Numbered from the stretch's first letter, positions 38,336 through 48,156 are shown. The stretch: 64,000 bases of DNA from Aureibaculum flavum (GCF_016406085.1 NZ_JAEHFJ010000004.1:372001-436000); one strand, 5' to 3'. Program-made: numbers and translations. Notes: a model not told the origin generated them from the letters alone.

Positions 38336-38785
38336 ATGAAAAAATTATATATACTTTTTTTAATAGTTTCTTTAACCACTTCTGTATTACAAGCTCAAAT
38401 AATAAACCCTGTTAAATGGTCAACTTCAGTTAAGAAAATATCTGAAACCGATTATGAATTGTCTGCAATAGCAACTATTGACTCAGGTTGGCACTTATAC
38501 TCACAAAATGTTCCCGAAGATGGTCCTATCCCCACTACGTTTACCTTTAAAAGTAATGCAAATTATGTAAAAAAAGGGAATACCAAAGAAGAGGAAGGTC
38601 ATACTATAAATGATCCTGTTTTTGAAATGAAAATTAAATTTTTTGAAGATAAAGCTACCTTTAAACAAAGGGTTAAAATTTTAAAAACTACCAAAACTAT
38701 TAGTGGTGAAGTTGAGTTTATGGTCTGTAATGATACACAATGTTCGCCACCCACAACGGTAGATTTAGAGTTTAATTTGAATTAA
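38336..38785 (+). CDS. Stand-alone DsbD N-terminal-like domain protein
   Basis: A 149-residue exported protein (signal to VLQAQ) consisting of a single Ig-like domain like the periplasmic N-terminal domain of DsbD. Two cysteines in CNDTQC (Cys131, Cys136) match the redox pair of that domain. It is closely similar to the first 150 residues of the full DsbD encoded 67 bases downstream ([46 protein letters not shown] has an equivalent there), so it arose by duplication. It could carry electrons from DsbD to a further periplasmic partner. Confidence 0.85.
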   Translation: MKKLYILFLIVSLTTSVLQAQIINPVKWSTSVKKISETDYELSAIATIDSGWHLYSQNVPEDGPIPTTFTFKSNANYVKKGNTKEEEGHTINDPVFEMKIKFFEDKATFKQRVKILKTTKTISGEVEFMVCNDTQCSPPTTVDLEFNLN

Positions 38786-38852
38786 TTTCTTTTTTTTGAT
38801 AGTTCTTAAAAAAACTTACGTCTTAGTTAAAACATAAAAAATAATTATATAA

Positions 38853-40844
38853 ATGTCAAAATTTTTAATTACCCTTTTCTTAGCTTTTTTATCCTTCTCA
38901 TCAATCCATGCACAAATTATTGATCCCGTTAAATGGACTACTTCAGTTGAAAAAAATTCTGATACAGAATATACACTAATTGCGACTGCAACTATTGAAT
39001 CTGGCTATCACTTATATGCTCAAAATGTACCAGAAGATGGGCCAATACCCACAACATTTACATTTTATACCAATGATGATTTTGAGTTGGTTGGTAACAC
39101 TAGTGAAGAAAAAGGACATACTGTAGATGATGCTGTGTTTAAAATGAAAATTAAATATTTTGATACCAAAGCTGAGTTTAAACAACGTATTAGAATCTTA
39201 AATAATGAGTTATCCGTTGTAAAAGGCGAGGTTGAATATATGGCCTGTAATGATGTACAATGTACACCACCAACTATAAAAGATTTTAATTTTAATATTA
39301 AAAATACCCTAACTCCCGATTCTGACAAAGTAAATGCTACTGCTGATGCCGAAATTGAAAAATCAGCGAATACAACCACCGATGCTGTAAATAGCGATAC
39401 ACCTAAAGAAGAATCGCAAAGAGGATTGTGGACGATCTTTTTTATCGCTTTTTTATCAGGTTTTGCGGCTCTATTAACTCCATGTGTATTTCCTATGATT
39501 CCTATGACGGTGAGCTTCTTTACCAAACAAAGTAAATCGAAAGCAGCGGGAATTAGAAATGCAGTTATTTATGGAATTTCAATTATAGCAATCTATTTAA
39601 TTTTAGGTATCGCTGTGACTGGTATTTTTGGAGCTGATTCTTTAAATGCATTAGCTACCAACGTATGGTTTAATGTCATTTTCTTTTTACTTTTAGTTGT
39701 TTTTGCGGTATCTTTTTTAGGTGCTTTTGAAATTACTTTGCCAAGTTCTTGGGGCACAAAAATTGATAATCAAGCAGACAGAGGTGGACTTATAGGTATC
39801 TTTTTTATGGCTTTAGCATTAGCAATTGTTTCCTTTTCTTGTACAGGTCCAATTGTTGGTACTTTATTGGTAGAAGCAGCTTCTAAAGGTGGACTTGCAC
39901 CAGTTATTGGTATGTTTGGCTTTTCTTTAGCTATTGCCCTACCCTTTGCACTTTTTGCAGCGTTCCCTGGATGGTTAAATTCATTACCAAAATCTGGTGG
40001 ATGGTTAAATACAGTTAAAGTGGTGTTGGGATTCTTAGAATTAGCATTGGCGTTTAAATTCTTATCTCAGGCCGACTTAGTGTTGCAATTACATTGGTTA
40101 GAACGTGAAGTTTTTATTGCCATATGGATCACTATTTTTGGAACCTTAGCACTTTATTTATTCGGAAAAATAAAACTACCACATGATTCACCTTTACCTC
40201 ATATTTCAGTAGGTAGATTGAGTTTAGGATTGGTAGCCTTAACCTTTACTATTTATATGATTCCTGGCCTATGGGGAGCTCCATTAAATGTAATTTCAGC
40301 CTTTCCTCCACCATTGGACTATAGTGAATCGCCTTACGGTGTTGGTAACTCAAAATCTGGAGGTTCATCTACAATTACAGAAATACCTGAAGGAGCTCAT
40401 TTATTGGCTCCACATGATATATTGGCGTTTAATGATTATGATTTAGGATTGGCTTATGCTAAAAAAGTAGGTAAACCTGTGATGTTAGATTTTACAGGCT
40501 GGGCTTGTGTTAATTGTCGTAAAATGGAGCAAAACGTATGGCCAAAACCAGAAATTTTAAATAAGTTAAAAAATGACGTAGTCTTAATTTCTCTTTATGT
40601 AGATGATAAACGTCCATTACCTGAAGGTGAAGAAGTCGACTCAAAATTACGTCCTGGTAAAAAACTAAAATATATTGGTCAAAAATGGAGTGAATTTCAA
40701 ACCATTCGTTTTAAAGCGAATACGCAACCTTTTTATGTATTAATGGGACATGATGAAGAAAATCTAAATACGCCTGTTGCTTATACACCAGACGCTGATG
40801 AATACTTGGATTGGCTGGAAGATGGTATTGGGAACTTTAAATAA
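38853..40844 (+). CDS. dsbD: Protein-disulfide reductase DsbD
   Basis: A 663-residue inner-membrane protein in three parts: an exported N-terminal domain with Cys132/Cys137 (CNDVQC), a low-complexity linker (about 152-190), a CcdA-like membrane core with the catalytic cysteines in TPCVFPMIP (Cys211) and SFSCTGP (Cys330), and a C-terminal thioredoxin-like domain with CVNC (Cys552, Cys555). It moves electrons from cytoplasmic thioredoxin to the periplasm for reduction of disulfides, including those needed for cytochrome c maturation. This fits the c-type haem proteins encoded nearby. It follows a paralogue of its own first domain. Confidence 0.95.
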   Translation: MSKFLITLFLAFLSFSSIHAQIIDPVKWTTSVEKNSDTEYTLIATATIESGYHLYAQNVPEDGPIPTTFTFYTNDDFELVGNTSEEKGHTVDDAVFKMKIKYFDTKAEFKQRIRILNNELSVVKGEVEYMACNDVQCTPPTIKDFNFNIKNTLTPDSDKVNATADAEIEKSANTTTDAVNSDTPKEESQRGLWTIFFIAFLSGFAALLTPCVFPMIPMTVSFFTKQSKSKAAGIRNAVIYGISIIAIYLILGIAVTGIFGADSLNALATNVWFNVIFFLLLVVFAVSFLGAFEITLPSSWGTKIDNQADRGGLIGIFFMALALAIVSFSCTGPIVGTLLVEAASKGGLAPVIGMFGFSLAIALPFALFAAFPGWLNSLPKSGGWLNTVKVVLGFLELALAFKFLSQADLVLQLHWLEREVFIAIWITIFGTLALYLFGKIKLPHDSPLPHISVGRLSLGLVALTFTIYMIPGLWGAPLNVISAFPPPLDYSESPYGVGNSKSGGSSTITEIPEGAHLLAPHDILAFNDYDLGLAYAKKVGKPVMLDFTGWACVNCRKMEQNVWPKPEILNKLKNDVVLISLYVDDKRPLPEGEEVDSKLRPGKKLKYIGQKWSEFQTIRFKANTQPFYVLMGHDEENLNTPVAYTPDADEYLDWLEDGIGNFK

Positions 40845-40892
40845 GATCGGAGACCCAAGTCTATAGTAAAACATTACATGTTTAACAATAAA

Positions 40893-40925
40893 AAAGTACC
40901 CTTTTAACTTATAAATGGGTACTTT
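40893..40925. terminator. Bidirectional terminator between dsbD and the DUF2892 gene
   Basis: Stem AAAGTACCC / GGGTACTTT with a 15-base loop in a convergent gap. It is preceded by an A-run (T-run on the minus strand) and followed by ATTTAT on the plus strand, so it can serve both sides. Confidence 0.7.
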
Positions 40926-41177
40926 ATTTATACAATGCTTACATACTAATAAAGTTATCAATTATACATTATATTCAACTACTTCTATACTTAGCAAACT
41001 AAACTCTTCTCTTTTGCTCTCTACATCGTTCGTACTGACAGTAGTACATTGCAAAAACCACTTTCCGTTTTTTTTTAAAATTAAACTTATAGAATTCCAT
41101 TTTTAGTTCCCTACTCCACTTGAATAGACAATCTAAACAGAGTACTATAATTCTAACTAAAGCGTAAAATAATAGCA

Positions 41178-41384
41178 TTATACTTTACACCCGCCACCTT
41201 CTTCTTTTACACCTAGTTTCATTAAAATTTTACTTAAAAGGCACCAATTTGTAAATGCAGATTGAAATAAATTGGCTCCCACAAATAAGGTAAACCATAA
41301 CCAATTTGGATTTACAAACATACCCAATAAAACACTGGCCATAATAAAGACCCCAACAATAGCATTCATATAATTCTGTAACAT
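41178..41384 (-). CDS. DUF2892 family small membrane protein
   Basis: A 68-residue protein with two hydrophobic segments ([15 protein letters not shown] and [17 protein letters not shown]) and the [12 protein letters not shown] end seen in the DUF2892/YgaP-like family, where such domains accompany rhodanese and sulfur-handling proteins. Cys near the C-terminus (GGGCKV). It is the last gene of the efflux operon, 16 bases after the PII-like gene. Exact function unknown. Confidence 0.8.
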   Translation of the reverse strand: MLQNYMNAIVGVFIMASVLLGMFVNPNWLWFTLFVGANLFQSAFTNWCLLSKILMKLGVKEEGGGCKV

Positions 41385-41400
41385 CTCTTTCTTTTTTTAA

Positions 41401-41709
41401 TTAATTTGATCGTTCTATATCCATCACCGCCAAATGTACTTTTGACAGCGTTTTTTGTCCGTTGTTAAATTTCTCTACCAAAGAAAATACCTGGTCTACA
41501 TTCTCTTTTTTTACAAAAGCATAGAACAGTAATGATTCGCTTTCATTGATTTCACCAGCAAACCAGTTAGAACCCACAGATTCTTCTTCAGAACTATTTC
41601 TGAACCCTTTAACTTCTTGATATGAAAAAACGTTAACTTCAGAATTTTTTAATATGCTTTTGATCTCTTTTTCAAAAGCGGATATTGCGGTAATTATTAA
41701 TAGTTTCAT
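41401..41709 (-). CDS. PII-like small protein of the efflux operon
   Basis: A 102-residue cytoplasmic protein with an alpha/beta ferredoxin-like pattern resembling PII/CutA-type trimers (MKLLIITAISAFEKEIKSILK and a final VHLAVMDIERSN). The uridylylated T-loop Tyr of true PII proteins is not evident. It lies 98 bases after the RND gene and before DUF2892. Small PII-like proteins are often encoded next to membrane transporters and may sense a ligand for them. The family assignment is by pattern only. Confidence 0.6.
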   Translation of the reverse strand: MKLLIITAISAFEKEIKSILKNSEVNVFSYQEVKGFRNSSEEESVGSNWFAGEINESESLLFYAFVKKENVDQVFSLVEKFNNGQKTLSKVHLAVMDIERSN

Positions 41710-41807
41710 GTCTCTATTCTTTTTTGTTTACACTTAACCTTTTCACTAAAAAGGAAATCATATAAATATTAAATCTCTTATAAAGTGACGAATGCGATTA
41801 GATTATA

Positions 41808-44800
41808 CTACTCCTCGCCTTTCAATTCAATTTCTTTTGTTTCCAGACTTTTATTTTCACCTTGATCAACATGTTCCCATTTTTTCTTCTCTATCATATA
41901 ATACACTAAAGGCACAACCAATAACGTCAACACCGTAGAAACAATAGTTCCCCCCATTAATGATATGGCTAACCCTTGGAAAATTGGATCAAACAGAATA
42001 ACAAAGGCCCCAATAACGACTGTTCCAGCCGTTAATAAAATAGGAGTGGTTCTCACTGCTCCAGCTTCAATAGCTGCTTGTTTTAAAGGAATCCCATCAG
42101 CCGTTCTTAGATTGATAAAGTCAATTAATAGCACTGAATTCCGCACCATAATACCTGCTAAGGCAATCATACCTATAAATGAAGTTGCTGTAAAAAATGC
42201 CCCCATAATCCAGTGTCCTAGAATAATTCCAATTAATGATAACGGAATAGCCACCATCATCACAATTGGTGCTTTAAAGTTTTGAAACCATCCTACAATT
42301 AAGATATAAATCAAAATAATAGCACCTAAAAAAGCAATTCCTAAATCTCTGAACACTTCTAAGGTAATTTGCCATTCCCCATCCCATTTTACGGTATAGT
42401 TATCTTCAAAGTCAGGTTGACCCAAGTACATTTCATTTATTTCATAGCCCTTTGGCAAAGCAATCTCTTTTAACTTTTCTTCCATTCCTAGAATAGCATA
42501 CGCGGGACTTTCCAATACACCCGCCATATCTGCCATCACATAAACCACACGTTTTTGATTTTTATGAAAAATGCTTTTCGCACTTACGGCTTCTTTAATT
42601 GTAACCAAATCAGCGATTGGTACCATATTTCCTTGTTTAGATTTCACTTTAAGTTGAGAAATATCCGTAATGGTCGATTTCTCTTTTTCGTCTAGACTTA
42701 AAACTAATCCCACTTGGTTTATCGCATCTTCATCATATAATGTAGTTATGGCTCTATTAGATAACGCCATATTCATTGTATACGCAATCTGTTTTGGTGC
42801 CACACCATACAACATGGCTTTTTCTTTATTGATTTCAAATTGATATTCTATCTGATCCGCTTCAACCATCCAATCTACATCTACAACATCGTCTGTATTA
42901 TTTAAAATTGACTTAATGTTATCCGCAATTTTTATTTGCTCATTATAATCTGGTCCATAGACTTCTGCTACAATGGTTGACATTACAGGAGGTCCCGGTG
43001 GGACTTCTACTAATTTTACATTGGCATTGAATTTTGAAGCTATTTTTTGAATATCTGGACGCAATAATTTGGCTATATCATGACTTTGTGCTGTTCGATC
43101 GTTTTTATCAATTAAATTTACTTGAATATCAGCCATATTACTACCACCACGCAAATCGTAATGACGTACCAAACCGTTAAACGTAATAGGTGCAGATGTA
43201 CCTACATAATTTTGATAATTTATAATCTCTGGTCGAGAAGATAAGTATTGAGCAATTTCTTGAGTTACAACACCTGTTCGCTCTAATGTTGTGCCTTCTG
43301 GCATATCAATTACCACTTGAAATTCATTCTTGTTATCAAAAGGCAGCATTTTTACCACAACCGATTGAGTGAAGAATAACAACATCGTAGCTAATAAAAC
43401 TACAAACGTAACTCCTAAAAATATCCAACGTTTTGCTTTACTTTCCATTAATGGACGCTCAAACTTATTGTACAAACGGTAAATTATGGTGTTTTCTAAA
43501 GGCTTTTCAACTTTTTCTGGCTCCCCTTTTTTAGTTTTTTCTCTTAAAAATATATAACCTAAATATGGTGTAACCGTAAGAGCTACAAACAATGACAATA
43601 TCATTGCAATGGATGCTCCAATTGGCATTGGTGCCATATAGGGTCCCATTAACCCAGAAACAAAAGCCATTGGTAATACAGAAGCGATTACGGTAAATGT
43701 TGCCAAAATAGTTGGGTTACCAACTTCATTAATAGCATACAAAGCCGCTTGTTTAAATGGTAAACGCTTCATTTTAAAATGCCTATGCATATTTTCTGCA
43801 ATAATAATGGAATCATCCACCACAATACCTGTTACAAAAACCAAAGCAAATAATGTAATTCGGTTTAACGTGTAATCCATTATATAATAGCTTAACAACG
43901 TCAATGCAAATGTAATAGGTACAGATAAAAACACCACCAAACCACCACGCCAGCCCATGGCAAGCATTACTACAAAAGTTACCGCTATGATTGATCCTAT
44001 AAGGTGTAACAATAACTCAGAAACTTTATGAGATGCTGTTTCTCCATAATTTCTAGTAACTTCAACATGTACATCATCAGGAATCAATGAGGCACGCAGG
44101 TGGTCCACTTTATCAATAATTAATTCTGCAATTTTCATGGCATCTGCACCTTTTCTTTTGGCAACAGAAATAGTTACTGCAGGATAATCAGATTTATAAT
44201 CAGATGCTTTTTCACTTCCTTGACCAAAACCTAAACTCACATAATTTTGAGGTACTTCAGGTCCATCAATAATTTTTGCTACTTGTTTTAAATAAATCGG
44301 TTGATTTTGTTGCACACCAACAACCAAGTTTTCAATATCTGTAACGGTTTGTAAAAATTTTCCGGTATTTATGAGAAACTCTGTATCATTTTTATCAAAA
44401 CTACCAGAATTCAATTGGCTATTATTAGCGTTTATCATTTCAGAAACTGATAAAAAATCTAAACCACTTGCAGCCAATTTATCTTTATCTAAAACCACAC
44501 GTAATTGACGGTCTCTACCTCCTATTTTATGGGTAATAGAAACATCATTTACTTTTTTAATTTCCTCCTCTAGTTCATCAGCCATTTGGCCCAATTGATA
44601 ATCGTCATAATTCTCACTCCATAGTGTTAAACCAAGCATAGGTACATCGTCAATAGCACGTGTTTTTACTAATGGAAACGTTACGCCCTCCGGCATTTTG
44701 TCCATATGCTTATTAATTTCGTTGTATAATTTTACAAACGAACGCTCAATATCTTCACCTACATAAAACTGAACAGTGACCATACCCTGCTCTTTCATAG

Positions 44801-45065
44801 CTGTAGAATACACATATTCGACCCCTTTCACATTAGAAATTAATTGCTCCAATGGTTTGATAACACGCGATTCTACTTCGGTTGGACTAGCCCCAGGATA
44901 TCCTATAAAAATATCTGCCATAGGCACATCAATTTGTGGCTCTTCCTCACGTGGAATTAAAAACGAACTATAAACACCAACAACCATAAATACAATCATT
45001 AACAGCACTGTTAATTTCGATTGCATAAAGACTTTGGCAATTTTACCTGCGATTCCTTCTTTCAT
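41808..45065 (-). CDS. RND-type efflux transporter permease subunit
   Basis: A 1085-residue inner-membrane pump with the RND repeat: TM1, a large periplasmic loop, TMs 2-6, a cytoplasmic linker rich in charged residues (EKTKKGEPEKVEKPLEN), TM7, a second loop and TMs 8-12. The proton-relay acidic pair is visible in FVTGIVVDDSIIIAENM, and the paired segment LAGIMVRNSVLLIDFI is in the second half. It would export a toxic compound or metal through TolC using the proton gradient. It belongs with the adaptor and TolC genes directly upstream. The strain cannot be assigned to metal or drug subfamily with certainty. Confidence 0.92.
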   Translation of the reverse strand: MKEGIAGKIAKVFMQSKLTVLLMIVFMVVGVYSSFLIPREEEPQIDVPMADIFIGYPGASPTEVESRVIKPLEQLISNVKGVEYVYSTAMKEQGMVTVQFYVGEDIERSFVKLYNEINKHMDKMPEGVTFPLVKTRAIDDVPMLGLTLWSENYDDYQLGQMADELEEEIKKVNDVSITHKIGGRDRQLRVVLDKDKLAASGLDFLSVSEMINANNSQLNSGSFDKNDTEFLINTGKFLQTVTDIENLVVGVQQNQPIYLKQVAKIIDGPEVPQNYVSLGFGQGSEKASDYKSDYPAVTISVAKRKGADAMKIAELIIDKVDHLRASLIPDDVHVEVTRNYGETASHKVSELLLHLIGSIIAVTFVVMLAMGWRGGLVVFLSVPITFALTLLSYYIMDYTLNRITLFALVFVTGIVVDDSIIIAENMHRHFKMKRLPFKQAALYAINEVGNPTILATFTVIASVLPMAFVSGLMGPYMAPMPIGASIAMILSLFVALTVTPYLGYIFLREKTKKGEPEKVEKPLENTIIYRLYNKFERPLMESKAKRWIFLGVTFVVLLATMLLFFTQSVVVKMLPFDNKNEFQVVIDMPEGTTLERTGVVTQEIAQYLSSRPEIINYQNYVGTSAPITFNGLVRHYDLRGGSNMADIQVNLIDKNDRTAQSHDIAKLLRPDIQKIASKFNANVKLVEVPPGPPVMSTIVAEVYGPDYNEQIKIADNIKSILNNTDDVVDVDWMVEADQIEYQFEINKEKAMLYGVAPKQIAYTMNMALSNRAITTLYDEDAINQVGLVLSLDEKEKSTITDISQLKVKSKQGNMVPIADLVTIKEAVSAKSIFHKNQKRVVYVMADMAGVLESPAYAILGMEEKLKEIALPKGYEINEMYLGQPDFEDNYTVKWDGEWQITLEVFRDLGIAFLGAIILIYILIVGWFQNFKAPIVMMVAIPLSLIGIILGHWIMGAFFTATSFIGMIALAGIMVRNSVLLIDFINLRTADGIPLKQAAIEAGAVRTTPILLTAGTVVIGAFVILFDPIFQGLAISLMGGTIVSTVLTLLVVPLVYYMIEKKKWEHVDQGENKSLETKEIELKGEE

Positions 45066-45109
45066 TTTTTACTTATTTTTTGGGCGTTTAAACAGGCTAT
45101 CCACTGTAT

Positions 45110-45170
45110 CTTTTTACGTGTTCTCGATACAAATTTGCTTAGGCAAATTCACTCGAACTAACGTAAAAAG
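45110..45170. repeat. Imperfect 61-base inverted repeat, REP-like
   Basis: Outer arms CTTTTTACGT (45110-45119) and ACGTAAAAAG (45161-45170) are exact complements. Inside, AATTTGC / GCAAATT close a TTAG loop (45132-45149), flanked by partly complementary CTCGATAC and CACTCGAAC. It lies in the gap between the adaptor and RND genes and resembles dispersed intergenic palindromes of Flavobacteriaceae. Confidence 0.6.
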
Positions 45171-45221
45171 GATGTCGTTTTTATCCTTAACGCAATAATT
45201 CTTATTTCTTTCCTTGTTTGG

Positions 45222-46298
45222 TTACTGTACACTAATTTTTGCTCCATTATAAAGCTTGCCTTCAGCTGAAACAATATATGCTTCGTCAGCATTTAAACCT
45301 GACAATACTTCCACTTGATCACCATAGGTTCTCCCTAAACGCAACCAACGTAATAATGCTGTATTGCTCTCACTTACCGTATAAATACCAGACAATTGAC
45401 CTTTAGATATTATGGATTCAACAGGTATCAAAATGGCTTGATTCTTAGTTTGTTTTTCAATCGGAAATTGAACACTAACAAACATTCCAGAAAGAATAGC
45501 TGCTTCTGTTTTATCTAAACCTATTTTAACTAAATATTGACCCCCTGTATTTTTTGCCGATGTGCTCACTTCCGTAACCTTACCTTTTAGGGTAGCTCCA
45601 ATTGACTTCACTAAAACAGCAACATCTGCTCCCTTTTTAATACGTGAAATTTCTGTTTCTGGCACCATCGCCATGACTTCAAAATTACCAGGAGTTTCTA
45701 AACTTATTAAAGGCATTCCAGGATTTGCCATATCACCCGCATCAATGTTTTTACTGGTTACCACACCACTAAAAGGAGCTATTATATTACTATAGGTGAA
45801 TTGTGCATTAATTTCATTTTTCATTTGATTCGCAGATTCTAAACGTGCTTTTGCCATTTCAAAATTAGCCGTCATATCATCCATTTCTTTTTGTGATGCA
45901 CTTTTTTCTGCAAATAAACTTTGAAAGCGTTTATAGTCTTTTTCAGCATTATTAAAAGCGGCAGTAGCTTCTGTAATACCTGCGTTTACTTGTGCTCTTT
46001 TCGCTTGCAAATCTGCATTATTAATTGAAACTAATAGTTGACCTTTCTTAACCTTATCACCAACCTTAACATATACCTTATTAACATACCCCATCATTCT
46101 GGTACTTAAATCGGCACTATTAGAAGCTTCTATTTTCCCGCTTACTGTAATAAATTGACCACCAGCTTCGGTAGTCTTACTCACCTTTACAGCAATAGGC
46201 GTTGAATTATCAGCACTGGTTTTGCTTTCTTCACTTCCACAATTCGCTAACAAAAGCGAAAGGACTGTTACTATGGTTATTTGAATGTATTTTCTCAT
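45222..46298 (-). CDS. RND efflux periplasmic adaptor lipoprotein
   Basis: A 358-residue lipoprotein (LLLANC, Cys20) of the HlyD/MFP family: lipoyl-like half domain (MGYVNKVYVKVGDKVKKGQLLVSI), alpha-helical hairpin with coiled coil (about 95-160, FNNAEKDYKRFQSLFAEKSASQKEMDD), second lipoyl half (SGVVTSKNIDAGDMANPGMPL), beta-barrel and membrane-proximal domain (ILIPVESIISKGQLSGIYTV). It links the RND pump to TolC. It lies 80 bases after the TolC gene and 156 bases before the pump gene, with a palindrome in the latter gap. Confidence 0.93.
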   Translation of the reverse strand: MRKYIQITIVTVLSLLLANCGSEESKTSADNSTPIAVKVSKTTEAGGQFITVSGKIEASNSADLSTRMMGYVNKVYVKVGDKVKKGQLLVSINNADLQAKRAQVNAGITEATAAFNNAEKDYKRFQSLFAEKSASQKEMDDMTANFEMAKARLESANQMKNEINAQFTYSNIIAPFSGVVTSKNIDAGDMANPGMPLISLETPGNFEVMAMVPETEISRIKKGADVAVLVKSIGATLKGKVTEVSTSAKNTGGQYLVKIGLDKTEAAILSGMFVSVQFPIEKQTKNQAILIPVESIISKGQLSGIYTVSESNTALLRWLRLGRTYGDQVEVLSGLNADEAYIVSAEGKLYNGAKISVQ

Positions 46299-46378
46299 TT
46301 TTATTTTTGTTTTTATATTCTTCGTGGTTCGTTGATTCCTTGATTTAGCTATTGCTAATTATTAATTTGATAATGCTA

Positions 46379-47680
46379 CTACTTTGTCAAAAACTCGACA
46401 TATTTCAATACATAATTGTGATTAAATACAGTACCATAATATTCCAATTGTTTTTGTGCAAATTGTGTTTCTGCCATTAATAAATCTGATGTTTTTTCGA
46501 GCCCTTGCTTAAATCTGTTTGTCCGAATTCGCAATGCTTCTTTTGATTGCTCTACTCCCAATTTTGAAAGTTTTAAATTGTTTTTTGCATCTTCTAAGTT
46601 GCGTTTGGCTTTATTAAGTTCTAAAGAACTTGTGGCTTTATATTGAGCCATTTCAAATTTCGATTTTTCAAAATCTGCTTTACTTTTTTGTGTTTTTCCA
46701 AAACGTTTTGAACCTTCAAAAATGTTCCAACTCAACGCTGCTCCAATAAGATATCCTTCAGCATCTCCTTTAAAGATTTCATCATCATATAATTCATAGC
46801 TACCAAAAAGGTTTAACCTTGGCATAAAACTCATTTTATCGGCTTTATACATTTTTTCATAAGCCAACGATGCCTTTTCATAAGCTTGTATGTCTTTTCT
46901 ATTGTTTAGCACACTATTTTCTGTTATCATAGCTACAGCAACTGTCAATGAATCTATAGGTTTTAGAATCTTATCATTACTATCATTCATTAAAACCGAT
47001 AAATAGTTTGAAGCATTGGCAATATTACTTTTAGCATATTGTAATTGATTTTCAATTTCTGTAACACGGACTTCAACTGCTAAAACATCTGCCTTTTGCA
47101 TATAGCCTTGTTTAAAACTATTATCTGCAATACGTTGATTGTCCAATGCTGTTTCTTGTGCTTTTTGCAACACTTCAACTGTTTTATAGGCCAATTGTAA
47201 TTGCATGTACGCTTTTTCAACCTCTAGAGACATATATTCTTTAGTACGTTCTGACTGTAATTCGGTAGCTTTTAATTTTGCTTTTGCAGCACTACGTTGG
47301 TAAAATCCATCAAAATTTAAAACCGGTTGTTGTACCTCTATTTTCGTCGCATAATTTTGAACCGTGGTAGGGTCATTTAATAAAGCCGGATTAAAATCAT
47401 TTTGAGTTAAAACTTCTTGATTGAGTTTAAACCCAAAAGCCATTAAGGGATTTGTGGTTGACATTGCGGTATGAGAAACCCCAATGGTTGGCAATAGAAT
47501 CGCATTGGTTTGCCTAAAATCACCTTGAGCTGCCTTTACATCTTGCTCTGCCATTTTTAAGCTATTATTTTGATCGTTCACTTTAGCGATCACTTCTTCT
47601 TTTGTTATTAATTTTACTTCTTGGGCATTTGATAGTAACGGTATTAGTATCAAAATTAAAGTATATAGTATTTGCTTCAT
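46379..47680 (-). CDS. tolC: TolC-family outer-membrane efflux protein
   Basis: A 433-residue exported protein (signal peptide to LLSNAQ) with the two-fold TolC repeat: long helices with heptad patterns (SERTKEYMSLEVEKAYMQLQLAYKTVEVLQKAQETALDNQRIADNSF and later ATSSLELNKAKRNLEDAKNNLKLSKLGVEQSKEALRIRTNRFKQG) and short barrel strands. It is the first gene of the operon tolC-adaptor-RND-PII-DUF2892. Upstream lies a GTAAC-N4-GTTAC dyad with a well-placed -7 box, so its expression is probably controlled by an FNR/CRP-type activator. Confidence 0.93.
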   Translation of the reverse strand: MKQILYTLILILIPLLSNAQEVKLITKEEVIAKVNDQNNSLKMAEQDVKAAQGDFRQTNAILLPTIGVSHTAMSTTNPLMAFGFKLNQEVLTQNDFNPALLNDPTTVQNYATKIEVQQPVLNFDGFYQRSAAKAKLKATELQSERTKEYMSLEVEKAYMQLQLAYKTVEVLQKAQETALDNQRIADNSFKQGYMQKADVLAVEVRVTEIENQLQYAKSNIANASNYLSVLMNDSNDKILKPIDSLTVAVAMITENSVLNNRKDIQAYEKASLAYEKMYKADKMSFMPRLNLFGSYELYDDEIFKGDAEGYLIGAALSWNIFEGSKRFGKTQKSKADFEKSKFEMAQYKATSSLELNKAKRNLEDAKNNLKLSKLGVEQSKEALRIRTNRFKQGLEKTSDLLMAETQFAQKQLEYYGTVFNHNYVLKYVEFLTK

Positions 47681-47698
47681 TTCTAATTTATTTTAATG

Positions 47699-47743
47699 CA
47701 AAAATAGTGGTGGTTACTTCAATTGAAAGTAACCTATGTTACT
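47699..47743 (-). promoter_or_regulatory. FNR/CRP-type promoter of the tolC efflux operon
   Basis: Dyad GTAAC-CTAT-GTTAC at 47729-47742 (arms extend by one base to AGTAAC/GTTACT). On the minus strand the -7 box TATTTTTG (47699-47706) follows after 22 bases. The dyad centre lies 33 bases from the box centre, as in class II activated promoters. Confidence 0.65.
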
Positions 47744-47771
47744 GAGATATGATTTAAAACACCATTAGTGA

Positions 47772-47807
47772 TTCACAGACGTTTCAACCTCTCCTTTTTT
47801 AATGATA
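47772..47807. repeat. Intergenic sequence shared with 61357-61394, copy 1
   Basis: Read on the minus strand it runs TATCATTAAAAAAGGAGAGG and then TTGAAACGTCTGTGAA. It aligns with 61357-61394 at about 80% with one or two small gaps. Both copies are in gene-free DNA. Confidence 0.35.
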
Positions 47808-47869
47808 ATCTGTTTCTAAATAACTTAATTAGTCATCTAAAGCAATGTCATTATCAACGTTTACTTACT

Positions 47870-47899
47870 AAAAAGCACCTTACCACATGGGTAAGGTGC
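47870..47899 (-). terminator. Intrinsic terminator after the SQR / small-protein unit
   Basis: Stem GCACCTTACC / GGTAAGGTGC (10 bp, 5-base loop). On the minus strand it is followed by TTTTT. It lies 60 bases past the stop of the small ORF at 47959-48096, which suggests that the small ORF is co-transcribed with the SQR gene. Confidence 0.8.
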
Positions 47900-47958
47900 C
47901 TCCAAAAATCAACCAACTTATTATGAAAGAATCCGAAGACCCTTAAATAACCAACTTT

Positions 47959-48096
47959 TTAAACTTTTTTTCTAGTCCCCCCATGTCCACCTGCAACGAC
48001 AATCAGTATTTTAATACTTAAATAAATATATTTAAAGAATTGAATAATGGGATTCATCATTATAAAACGCTTTGTTTTTGAGATTCTTTGTGTCAT
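47959..48096 (-). CDS. Possible 45-residue membrane protein ending GGHGGTRKKV
   Basis: An ATG-initiated frame of 45 codons between the SQR gene stop (60 bases upstream) and a terminator (60 bases downstream). It has a basic N-terminus (TQRISKTKR), one hydrophobic helix (IIQFFKYIYLSIKILIVVA) and a Gly-rich, basic tail (GGHGGTRKK). The leader is A-rich (CTAAAAAACC), like those of real genes here. An internal ATG pair at codons 13-14 could serve as start. I do not recognise a named family; coding is inferred from context and composition. Confidence 0.45.
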   Translation of the reverse strand: MTQRISKTKRFIMMNPIIQFFKYIYLSIKILIVVAGGHGGTRKKV

Positions 48097-48156
48097 GGTT
48101 TTTTAGATTTTTATGCTATTCTTGATGTACTTGTTATTTTTATAAACTTCCCGAGA

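Noticed and set aside
1298-41795. GACGAATG in three intergenic places (about 1298, 11212, 41787)
   Set aside because: Eight bases with no shared position relative to genes; likely chance.
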